Assembly: GCF_000745215.1 (NCBI RefSeq)
Contig: NZ_JQNK01000002.1
Coordinates: forward strand, 62,001-126,000
Direction of reading: 5' to 3'
Source: Methylosinus sp. PW1
Lineage (GTDB): Bacteria; Pseudomonadota; Alphaproteobacteria; Rhizobiales; Beijerinckiaceae
Length of the DNA stretch: 64,000 nt
Part shown: positions 26,948 through 34,368 of the stretch, piece by piece
Layout of the letters: every line of letters starts with the position of its first letter
Position numbering within the stretch: position 1 is the first letter of the stretch
Made by a program: the position numbers and the translations under genes
Notes under the pieces: model-generated
What the model saw: the letters and a program-made list of their open reading frames with translations, nothing else
Databases searched by the model: none
Told to the model about the DNA's origin: nothing

Positions 26948-28360
26948 ATGAAAAGAATTCTTGCTTCGACGGCGCTCGTTCTTTTGTCCGAGAGCGCCGC
27001 GACGGCGGGCTCGCCTGTCCGCTACAATGAACCCCCGACTTCTTCTCAGCTTCCCTCTTATCCCGTTGGCGAACAGTCGCGCGAGGCCGGGCGCAATGAC
27101 GACGTGACCGGCTCTATCCGCGGGCGATCGTATCGCGGCCGAACATACGCGCCGATCGTCAGCAAAGATGGTTTTGCGCCGGCCCGTCCGGTCGCCCCTC
27201 CGCCGAGCTGGACAGGATTCTATGTCGGCGCGACGCTCGGAACCGGCTGGGCGAAGTTCCGGCTCTCTGACAAGTGGTCGAATTTCGATGGCGTCGGCAT
27301 GTTCGGCGCGAGCGTCGGCGCGACAGCCGGCTTCGATTATCAATTCTCGCCTTCGATCGTCGCGGGTATCGCCGTCGACGGCAATGTGAACACCACGGCG
27401 GCAAAGGACAGTAGCTCTTCCGGCGAGTCGACCTTCCGAGAGGCCGCCTCTTGGGCGTTACGCGGGAGGCTCGGAACCCTCACGTCCGACGACACGCTCG
27501 TTTACGTGACTGCCGGCGTCTCGGAAGTGTTCACCAGAGAGAGCGACTCCGGCTCATCTGGAGGCAGCAACGCGCGATTTGTCGGCGGCGTGTTCGGAGC
27601 GGGTGTCGAGACCCGGCTGACGGGCAATCTCTATGGTCGCGTCGAATATCTTCACGGGGTCTATGGAAAGCGCAGTTTCGACGGCGGCGCGTCCTACGTT
27701 CACCCGGATACGGGCGTCGCTCGCATCGGCCTCATCTTCAGACCGTCCGAGTCGGACGGGCGCGACGCGCCATTCGCCCCCACGGGCGCGAGGGGGCCGC
27801 TGTTGCGTGAGAGCTGGACGGGCGCGCATATCGGCGCGCATGGGGGCGTCGCGTGGGCCAGCACCAAGTTTTCCGATTCGAACAGTTCGACCGATGGCGT
27901 CGGCGGCGCTGGGGGCGTCGGCGGTGTCCTGCTCGGCTACGACTATCAGTATGGGCGATCGGTCTTCGGCCTCGAAGTCGACGGCAGCGCGGGCGGCGCG
28001 AGATCGACTTCAAGTCAAGTGTTCCCTCCGACCAGCGCGCAGACCGCCTATGAATGGGATTATTCCATTCGGGCGCGTGCGGGCCATTTGTTCGGCGACA
28101 CGCTCCTGTTTGGAACGGCGGGGTGGTCGCAGACCTATGGACGGCTCACGACTGTGGGGTTGTTCGGCACCAGCGCATCGCACGCCTTCACGGGCTTTCA
28201 GCTCGGCGGCGGCATGGAAACGATGCTGACGGAGCATGTCGGCGCGCGCCTGGAATACCTCCACAGCTTCTATGAAAAATACGCCGCCGTGCTCGGATCG
28301 TCGACGGATGCACGACCGACGACCGGAAAGACCCGTGCAGCCGTGATCTATAAATTCTGA
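26948..28360 (+). CDS. Outer-membrane beta-barrel protein with two tandem barrels
   Basis: A 470-aa Omp25/Omp31-like protein (OMP_b-brl type). A signal peptide ends near SESAATAG (about residue 22). Two homologous barrel units follow: one from PSWTGFYVGATLGTGWAKF (about residue 86) to VARIGLIFRPS, and one from ESWTGAHIGAHGGVAWASTKFSD (about residue 287) to the terminal AAVIYKF, which ends in the aromatic residue needed for outer-membrane insertion. Single-barrel members are about 220-280 aa, so this is an internal duplication. The ATG at 26948 is chosen for the signal peptide. It is an odd cargo for a satellite-like island; it might alter the host surface. Confidence 0.85.
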   Translation: MKRILASTALVLLSESAATAGSPVRYNEPPTSSQLPSYPVGEQSREAGRNDDVTGSIRGRSYRGRTYAPIVSKDGFAPARPVAPPPSWTGFYVGATLGTGWAKFRLSDKWSNFDGVGMFGASVGATAGFDYQFSPSIVAGIAVDGNVNTTAAKDSSSSGESTFREAASWALRGRLGTLTSDDTLVYVTAGVSEVFTRESDSGSSGGSNARFVGGVFGAGVETRLTGNLYGRVEYLHGVYGKRSFDGGASYVHPDTGVARIGLIFRPSESDGRDAPFAPTGARGPLLRESWTGAHIGAHGGVAWASTKFSDSNSSTDGVGGAGGVGGVLLGYDYQYGRSVFGLEVDGSAGGARSTSSQVFPPTSAQTAYEWDYSIRARAGHLFGDTLLFGTAGWSQTYGRLTTVGLFGTSASHAFTGFQLGGGMETMLTEHVGARLEYLHSFYEKYAAVLGSSTDARPTTGKTRAAVIYKF

Positions 28361-28534
28361 CGATGCGTGCGACACAACAGCCGGCGTTGCATGTCGAGCC
28401 GGCTGGCGTGACGAGGAAGGTGCACTTCGCCGCAGTGGCGTGCGAAGGAGTCCACGTTCAGGCGACGGCGCGTCAATGAAAATGTCACCAGTGGAGGGCT
28501 ATATTTTTCGTCCACATTTTTCAGATGACAAGGC

Positions 28535-28620
28535 CTGACACCTACAGCCCCTTATAGGGGGCTGTAAGGTTGTCAGACAGCACTTGGAGCTTTGTCAGAT
28601 TCATGTCAGATGATCGTCAG
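28535..28620 (+). repeat. Iteron-like TGTCAG array with palindrome
   Basis: TGTCAG is at 28571, 28593 and 28604, with CGTCAG at 28615: spacings of 22, 11 and 11 bp, all multiples of one helical turn. An inverted copy (CTGACA) is at 28535. Between them lies a perfect 9-bp palindrome at 28543-28566 (TACAGCCCC, six-base loop, GGGGCTGTA). The array borders the 3' end of the primase-helicase gene and is a candidate replication origin. Confidence 0.55.
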
Positions 28621-31121
28621 GCAATCCCCCTGGTGAAAGAGACATTTTCGCCTTCGATCCTGATAATCCCTTTTTTTACAAGGCTTTTCTTCAATCTCAT
28701 AAACGCCACATCGAATGTGTTACTTGTCAGCGAGTTGTCATGTCTCCGTCCAGGCCCGATTGTGCCCTTGTCAGGTCGACGTAATGAGTGCTCTTTTGTA
28801 GTCCTTTGTGCCACACTACTTTTCTCCATATTCGTGCGGATTCGTCCACTTTTTTCGCGCGAATTTTGCGGCATTTCGTCGTTTCCCGCATCGGGCCAGC
28901 CTGCCTTTTCTAGCGCGTTTCTCCATGATCGGACTCTAATCCAAGCTGGCGTGGAGTCCTCTTCATCGAATTCATATGGGGCGTGGTCGACAAGCCGTTG
29001 CAAGACTTCCAAAGCGGCCGTCTCTCGCGGGCTCACCCTTTCATCATCGAACGCGATGCGAGAGGACGGCGCGACGACTGCCGACGTAATCGCGTCGCCG
29101 TCTTCGTCGCTGCGGTCGAGAGAGACCGTTTCGAGATTGTATCGCAGGGGCCTTTGACATTCGCCCTCTTTCTGTTTCGTCAGCTTGGCTTCGATCCTGG
29201 CCGCGCCATTCGCACTTTGTCCGACGACGATTGCGGTATCGACCGCGCCCAAAAACGACGATGAACCGCGCATCCCTCTGCTCTTGTCCTTTCCTTCGTG
29301 GTGGATAAGGCATAGATGCGCGCGTGTCCGCTTGCGCAGCAAATCGGCCGCGGCAACCAGCGCGCCCATGTCGCCCGCGGAATTCTCGTCTCCGCCGCCC
29401 ATGGCGCGCGCCAGTGTGTCGATAACGATCATTCGAACCGGAAGGCCGAAGCGCTCGCTCGCGCGTTCGGCTTCATCGGCAATTGCCGCAACGGCTCGCT
29501 TGTCGTTTCGGATATCGAGCATTCCTTCAGCGAACACGATCGGGAGAGAATTTAGCTCGACGTCGTGGTGTTTACACCATGCTTCGGCGCGTTTGCGAAT
29601 TCCGCTGATTCCTTCAAGCGCCACATAGATGACGACGCCTCGCTTTACCTCCCGTTCGAACCAGGACCGGCCGAGTGCGATGTGAAGAGTAATATCGAGC
29701 GCAAGAAATGTCTTGCTCGCGCCGGGCGCGCCATAGATCGCCGAGAGCTGGCCTTCGAAAAGCCAATCCTTCACAAGGTAGGTCGCTTCGCGAATTTTAT
29801 GCAGGGCGTCAGCGTAGTGGAATTGCAGCGGCGAGCCTCGCTTTTGCTCCTCCGGCGAAAATTCGCGCTCGTCTGGGAAATCGATCTCTGGCGCGTCGCC
29901 CCATTCGAATCCATCAGGCTGTTCCCAATCCTTCGCATACCAGCTCAAGAACTGGCGAATGGTCCCACCGCCCGACTTCTTCGCGTCCTTGCCGAGATTG
30001 GACAGCGCGCGTTGCCAGACGCCTTCCGTTTCATCGTAGTCGTAGCCGCCTGTCCATTTTTCCGACCATTCGTGTACGAGTTCGTGACCGTCCTCCGAGC
30101 CATCCGTCTCTTCACAAATCGCGCCGATCATCGCAACCCAATCGTTCATCTCGATTCGATGGTCGTGGGGGATAGCCCGGACAGCGCTGCGCAAAGCGTC
30201 GATATCGTCGCTGAACAGCTTTGGACAGCGCGATTGCCGGGCCAGCGGAGCCCGCTGGCGAGCGTCCGCGTAGTCGGGGCTATCCGCCTTCGTTTCTCTG
30301 GCCGTTGGGAGAGCTGCGGCTCCGTCGAAGGGATTGCCGCTCACATATCGAACGCGAGCGTGCTTCCCTCTGCCGGCGGGATAGCGTGGCAGGAAGAAAA
30401 CCTGAGTGGGCATAAGCGCTTTCGGATCGCAACTCAAACCCAATTCGTCCGCGAGCGCGAGACATGCGCGTTTGCAGCCGTCCGGCCCTAATGGCTCGGC
30501 GAGCGGCACAAAAATTCTAAATTTCGGGCACTCTGCATGTAGGACAGTGACTCCGTCGCCCGTCTTACCGTTCTTCTCAATCTGTCTTATGGCGATCTTG
30601 CCCATATCGTCATGCGCGAACATCGCGCCGCGGCAGACTGCTTCCACATAGCCGGCTCGACGAGTCCGCATGAATTCTTCCGCGTCGTCGGCGTCCGCAT
30701 CGGGCTTCTTCTCGAGCCATTCGTCATATTCGCTCACAAAGAAATCCGTCTCTGTCGACATATGTGAAAATGTCGAAACGACAAGAGCGCACTGCCGCGC
30801 AAGCCGAAGACTTACGACGATCTCGTTTTCAGGCGTGCCGTCGTCGATATCGAGAGCGAACCATTGCGCTTCGCCTGCATTGATCCCTTGGCGATTGTTG
30901 TTCCTGTAGGGGTAGGGCGAAATTGCGGGGCCGTCCTTCTCTCCCTCTTCGTGTGTCGTGAGAGGCGTAATGAACTCTTCGCGAGAGAGCGTGAGCCGTC
31001 GATAGCGTGAAGAGCGCTTATGAGGGCCTTTCGAAAGAGTGATTTCCTTCGGCCACGCTCTCAGAAATTCCTCTGGAATAGCGTCCGAAAGGCCGTTGTC
31101 AGGATTCTTCAGGTCGTGCAT
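28617..31121 (-). CDS. Primase-helicase (RepA-like AAA ATPase)
   Basis: An 834-aa replication protein of phage satellites and integrative elements. The N-terminal half has the primase-like fold (WFALDIDDGTPENE with acidic residues, then FRIFVPLAEPLG), followed by a PriCT_2-type region near residue 324 (NDWVAMIGAICEETDGSEDG). The C-terminal half is a RepA-like hexameric helicase with Walker A GAPGASKT (about residue 462) and Walker B MIVIDTLARA (about residue 563), then HLCLIHHEGKDKSRGMRGSS. The ATG at 31121 is chosen because GAGGG lies 6 bp upstream; a longer reading would overlap the neighbouring gene. It likely replicates the island from the adjacent repeat array. Confidence 0.85.
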   Translation of the reverse strand: MHDLKNPDNGLSDAIPEEFLRAWPKEITLSKGPHKRSSRYRRLTLSREEFITPLTTHEEGEKDGPAISPYPYRNNNRQGINAGEAQWFALDIDDGTPENEIVVSLRLARQCALVVSTFSHMSTETDFFVSEYDEWLEKKPDADADDAEEFMRTRRAGYVEAVCRGAMFAHDDMGKIAIRQIEKNGKTGDGVTVLHAECPKFRIFVPLAEPLGPDGCKRACLALADELGLSCDPKALMPTQVFFLPRYPAGRGKHARVRYVSGNPFDGAAALPTARETKADSPDYADARQRAPLARQSRCPKLFSDDIDALRSAVRAIPHDHRIEMNDWVAMIGAICEETDGSEDGHELVHEWSEKWTGGYDYDETEGVWQRALSNLGKDAKKSGGGTIRQFLSWYAKDWEQPDGFEWGDAPEIDFPDEREFSPEEQKRGSPLQFHYADALHKIREATYLVKDWLFEGQLSAIYGAPGASKTFLALDITLHIALGRSWFEREVKRGVVIYVALEGISGIRKRAEAWCKHHDVELNSLPIVFAEGMLDIRNDKRAVAAIADEAERASERFGLPVRMIVIDTLARAMGGGDENSAGDMGALVAAADLLRKRTRAHLCLIHHEGKDKSRGMRGSSSFLGAVDTAIVVGQSANGAARIEAKLTKQKEGECQRPLRYNLETVSLDRSDEDGDAITSAVVAPSSRIAFDDERVSPRETAALEVLQRLVDHAPYEFDEEDSTPAWIRVRSWRNALEKAGWPDAGNDEMPQNSREKSGRIRTNMEKSSVAQRTTKEHSLRRPDKGTIGPGRRHDNSLTSNTFDVAFMRLKKSLVKKGIIRIEGENVSFTRGIA

Positions 31122-31294
31122 AATGACCCTCGCATCGTGTGCATGTTCAGGGATTGGTTTCGAGACTCTGGTTACGCGGACACTGGCGCACGCAGCCGAG
31201 GCGTTCGGGCAGACGCGATCGGCGAAGAAATTCTGACCGGACTGAGATTTTGGGGCGGTGGGCTTATCGGCTCGCCGCTCTATCGCTTTCGGGG

Positions 31295-31669
31295 TCAATG
31301 CAGCTTGTCGGTGAAGTAAAAAATTCCGAAGTTGAGATACCCTGCGGATTTGCGCGATGTCCAAAACGACGGATTCCCTGCGTCTAGAATCGGCTTGTCG
31401 CCGTGAAGGTCGCCGTAGTGTTGGCCGTATCGTGATGCGGCATCGGCGAAGGCTAGAGCGTCGAACCAAGGAACGCCGCCGTTTCGAAGTTTCCGTATCA
31501 AATCGGCTTTTTGTTTTTTCCATGGGGGGCGAAGCTCGTCGTGGCGCTTCTCGATAGGAACCTTGGCGATCATTCGGCGCGTTGCATCCGCGAACGCTTC
31601 CGGGCGCAAGAGGGCGCACAGCGTTTCGACCGAGGCTTCGTCATAGGGCAATTTCGTCATCGGAGGCAT
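31295..31669 (-). CDS. Hypothetical island protein
   Basis: A 124-aa protein, no family recognised. It reads MPPMTKLPYDEASVETLCALLRPEAFADATRRM, then KRHDELRPPWKKQKADLIRKLRNGGVPWFDALAFADAASRYGQHYG. It is charged and helical with no membrane segment. The ATG at 31669 has AAAGGA upstream. It precedes the primase gene on the same strand, so it probably belongs to the replication operon. Confidence 0.6.
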   Translation of the reverse strand: MPPMTKLPYDEASVETLCALLRPEAFADATRRMIAKVPIEKRHDELRPPWKKQKADLIRKLRNGGVPWFDALAFADAASRYGQHYGDLHGDKPILDAGNPSFWTSRKSAGYLNFGIFYFTDKLH

Positions 31670-31860
31670 GTGGAGTGGTCCTTTCAAAACGGATTGCTCG
31701 AGGATTGGCGCGCACGTTGCCAGCGTCGCCGAGACGATCGGCGACTCCAAAAGCGTGCAGCACTGGCGTTGAAGTGTTCGCGCTCCACTCGGGACGCGCT
31801 ATTTCGGTTTTGTTTCGATCGCCGCACGATTGCGCGGCGATCCGAAGAGACGGCGCTTCG

Positions 31861-32250
31861 TCAGTGTGCTGTTGCCCCAGCACGCTCGCGTATCGCGGCA
31901 AAAAGGGCGAAGACAAGATCGTCGCCGCGCGTCGCCGATATGTCGCGCAGCACACCGGCCGCGTGCGCGGTGAGTGTGCGCTCGCCGTCGAGAGCGAAAA
32001 TCGCCTCGACGACTGCGTCGCCGTAGTCGTCCGCGAGGGCCTGCAAGATATGCGCTTCATCCCATGCCGCGACATATACGTCGTCGGGATTCTGCGGATA
32101 GAGCTTGAGGAATTGCTTTTCAGCGGCGAGGAAGCGCCTCGCCCACACGGGGCGCAACTCGGATTGATGTTGCACCCGTGAGGGCTTCCGTCGATACGCG
32201 CGATCGAACGTCGGGAATCTGTCGGCAATCGTGCCGAAGGTAGTTTGCAT
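31861..32250 (-). CDS. Hypothetical island protein
   Basis: A 129-aa protein without recognised family. It begins MQTTFGTIADRFPTFDRAYRRKPSRVQHQSELRPVWARRFLAAEKQFLKLYP and continues with a helical region (AWDEAHILQALADDYGDAVVEAIFALDGERTLTAHAAGVLRDI). The ATG at 32250 is supported by TAGGAG 8 bp upstream. It is placed between the AlpA-like gene and the replication genes on the same strand; possibly an accessory replication or regulatory factor, but nothing proves it. Confidence 0.65.
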   Translation of the reverse strand: MQTTFGTIADRFPTFDRAYRRKPSRVQHQSELRPVWARRFLAAEKQFLKLYPQNPDDVYVAAWDEAHILQALADDYGDAVVEAIFALDGERTLTAHAAGVLRDISATRGDDLVFALFAAIRERAGATAH

Positions 32251-32295
32251 ATTATCACTCCTACGCATTGTGCGCCCCATTGGCGCTTTGACAAT

Positions 32296-32544
32296 TCAGA
32301 CGACGGCGCGACGCTCGCGGGAGGCCTTACGCGACTCCGAGGTCGACGTGCGCGGCGCGCCGATCTTCGACGCCGCCCACGCGTCCAGGTCTTCGCGCCG
32401 ATAGAGAACGCGGCGGCCGGCCTTTCGATAGGGCGGCCCGTCTCCGGTCACGACGGCCTTGGCGAGAGACTTCGCGGCTCCGAAGCGGTAAGTTGCCGAC
32501 ATATAGTCGCCGGCCTCTTTGCGGGTGAGAAAACAGTCCGACAC
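32296..32544 (-). CDS. AlpA-like helix-turn-helix regulator/excisionase
   Basis: An 82-aa DNA-binding protein of the MerR-like AlpA/Xis type. It reads FLTRKEAGDYMSATYRFGAAKSLAKAV, then GPPYRKAGRRVLYRREDLDAWAASK, the usual winged-helix pattern in which the second half contacts DNA. The start is a GTG with GGAGAG 7 bp upstream. In P4-like elements such proteins activate integrase expression or excision; its place upstream of the replication genes fits this. Target sites are not identified. Confidence 0.82.
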   Translation of the reverse strand: MSDCFLTRKEAGDYMSATYRFGAAKSLAKAVVTGDGPPYRKAGRRVLYRREDLDAWAASKIGAPRTSTSESRKASRERRAVV

Positions 32545-32639
32545 TCGGGCTCTCCTTTTCGATGTGGAGAAAAAATCAGCGAACTCAGGAAAGCCCCGTG
32601 AAGTGTCCTCCGTCTACGCCAATCTCGGTTCCAGATTCG

Positions 32640-33122
32640 TCACGGGTCATTCCAGGGGGCCCATGGTTTCCGTCGTCGAAATGCGCCATCGAATGATTCC
32701 ACGCTTCTAAGTGCGGCCCGATAGCCGTCTCCGAAGAGCTTTCTCGCCGCGGCGGTTTTGCTGCATCCGGTCCTTTCGATTTCGCTCAAGACCGCGTGCG
32801 CTTTTTTCAAAGCCCCCTGGCGCAATGATCCAGTTTCTCGTTCTCGAATAATGAGGATTCTGTCCAAGAGATCGTGTTTCGAATCCAGCAGCTCGGCCAA
32901 GAGGCGCTTTCCTTCCAATGGCGTTGACTCTTCATCATCGCGCAAAAGCTGTTTTATCAATTCGATTCCACGATCCGGGTCTTTTTCGTGAATGAACGTA
33001 AACCAGACAGAGCGCCATTTCTCGGAAGGGCTGAGACCATCCCATGCAGCTTGCACGGCCTCGGTAATCCATGTGCCGTCTTCGAGCTGCTTGTAACTCA
33101 CCAGAGAATGCAGCCGCCCCAA
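32640..33122 (-). CDS. Hypothetical island protein, possibly 5'-truncated
   Basis: A 160-aa helical, charged protein (SLVSYKQLEDGTWITEAVQAAWDGLSPSEKWRSVWFTFIHEKDPDRGIELIKQLL), with KAHAVLSEIERTGCSKTAAARKLFGDG near the end, which looks like a small DNA-binding helix-turn-helix. No family recognised. The only available start is a TTG, with no good ribosome binding site, and the open frame continues upstream to where the serine-recombinase transposon begins. The original start may have been lost to that insertion. Confidence 0.55.
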   Translation of the reverse strand: MGRLHSLVSYKQLEDGTWITEAVQAAWDGLSPSEKWRSVWFTFIHEKDPDRGIELIKQLLRDDEESTPLEGKRLLAELLDSKHDLLDRILIIRERETGSLRQGALKKAHAVLSEIERTGCSKTAAARKLFGDGYRAALRSVESFDGAFRRRKPWAPWNDP

Positions 33123-33145
33123 GCACAGCTCAGCAGTTAGTGCTG

Positions 33146-33415
33146 GTGACGCATCCGTTTCATCCTCTGTTTGCTCAGCAACTGCCGTGCGTCGGCAGGC
33201 GCTACAACCGATATGGCGAACGGCTTTTGCTGCAAGATCGCAACGGCGCCGTTTGGTCGCTCCCCCCGGGATGGACTGATGTTGCGAGCCCCGACCCGGA
33301 CGTCGTCATGGGTCATGGGCAATCGCTTTTGCGGGTTTCCGATTTCCTGGAGCTTGCCGATCTGGTTAGCCGCCTCAGTGGCAAATCAGTGAGGCGGCCG
33401 CGAAGCGGTATGTAA
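33146..33415 (+). CDS. DUF5372-like transposon protein
   Basis: An 89-aa protein starting at a GTG: THPFHPLFAQQLPCVGRRYNRYGERLLLQDRNG, then WSLPPGWTDVASPDPDVVMGHGQSLLRVSDFLELADLV. This is the 'HPFHPLfG..f.l...r..wGe.rv...d..G....lP..WTd' pattern of DUF5372, which accompanies recombinases and transposases. Function unknown. It is the first gene of the transposon. The start was chosen because the family begins at THPFHP. Confidence 0.7.
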   Translation: MTHPFHPLFAQQLPCVGRRYNRYGERLLLQDRNGAVWSLPPGWTDVASPDPDVVMGHGQSLLRVSDFLELADLVSRLSGKSVRRPRSGM

Positions 33416-33604
33416 AGGCAATTATGCCGCCATTGTAAAGCAGATTGCGCCGCAATCCTTCCCCGAACGTGATTCTCATGGACAAAAAGCTGCACAATAT
33501 CGATCATAAGCTGGCGGAAAATGGTAGGCGCGGTCTTGACGCTGGTTCAGATGGCGGCGTAAATATGTTTACGTCAATATCGAATCACGCGCCCGGCGCC
33601 AGCG

Positions 33605-34057
33605 ATGCCCGACAGCAAGCGATCGAAGAGGGACGCCCTCATCGAGGAGGGCACATTCAATCCCACCCCGGACAAGGTGCGCGATCCGAAGTTCCGCGGC
33701 GGCGAGTTCTTCGATCCGCACGACGCCGTGCAGGTCAAATACGAGATGCTGCGCCGCGTCTCCGTCGACAAGTTGTCGATCACGGAGGCTGCCGACGAAT
33801 ACGGCGTCTCCAGGCCGACCTACTATCAGGCCAAGGCGAACTTCGACACCGCCGGGATTGCCGGCCTGGTCCAGGCCAAGCCAGGCCCCCGCGGTCCCCA
33901 CAAGCTCGACGACGACATCATGGTCTTCCTGAAGGCGCGACTGGTTCCTGGCGAACCTGTTCGCGCCCGGGAACTCGCCAGGCTGGTCCGCAACGAACTC
34001 AATGTCGAGCTTCATCCGAGAACGATCGAGCGGGCGTTAAAAAAAACGGGCCGGTGA
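33605..34057 (+). CDS. Helix-turn-helix transposon protein
   Basis: A 150-aa DNA-binding protein. The central YEMLRRVSVDKLSITEAADEYGVSRPTYYQAKANFDTAGIAGLVQAKPGPRGPHKL is a transposase-type helix-turn-helix like those at the N-terminus of IS481/IS630 transposases, followed by a second helical domain (RARELARLVRNELNVELHPRTIERALKK). No catalytic DDE domain is present, so it probably regulates or assists the recombinase. Its stop overlaps the next GTG start by 4 bp. Confidence 0.78.
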   Translation: MPDSKRSKRDALIEEGTFNPTPDKVRDPKFRGGEFFDPHDAVQVKYEMLRRVSVDKLSITEAADEYGVSRPTYYQAKANFDTAGIAGLVQAKPGPRGPHKLDDDIMVFLKARLVPGEPVRARELARLVRNELNVELHPRTIERALKKTGR

Positions 34058-34368
34058 ACATCGCCGCGACCTCGACTTGTTCGATCCCGTCGTCGGCTCT
34101 TGCGTCCGATTACGAGGTGCTGCGCGCCGCCGCTCTCGGCGAAGCGCTGCCGCTCATGGCCCGCAGCGGCCTCATGCTGTTTCTGCGCCGTGGGATGTGG
34201 GGATGGGCGAAGGCGCTGACGGCGGCGGCAGACCCCACTCCAGAACCGATCGACCAGCGCCCGTTCGTCTCATCGAGGCCGGGCGGGCGCGGCGCCGTCG
34301 TTCATGTGCTCGCGACAATCGCCGCCGGCACAAACCACGCTGGCTTACATGAGGGGATATTCCCATGA
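34054..34368 (+). CDS. Small transposon-associated protein
   Basis: A 104-aa protein with a GTG start overlapping the previous stop and an end overlapping the recombinase ATG (ATGA). It contains YEVLRAAALGEALPLMARSGLMLFLRRGMWGWAKAL, likely helical. Unknown function; the double overlaps suggest co-translation with the helix-turn-helix protein and the recombinase, so it is probably part of the transposition machinery. Confidence 0.65.
   Translation: MNIAATSTCSIPSSALASDYEVLRAAALGEALPLMARSGLMLFLRRGMWGWAKALTAAADPTPEPIDQRPFVSSRPGGRGAVVHVLATIAAGTNHAGLHEGIFP

Noticed and set aside
29565..30491. 308-aa plus-strand ORF opposite the primase-helicase
   Set aside because: Antisense shadow of a protein with clear Walker motifs.
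33445..34368. Long plus-strand reading (307 aa) over the helix-turn-helix gene
   Set aside because: Only its last 104 codons are likely real; the earlier part is an out-of-frame shadow of the helix-turn-helix protein.
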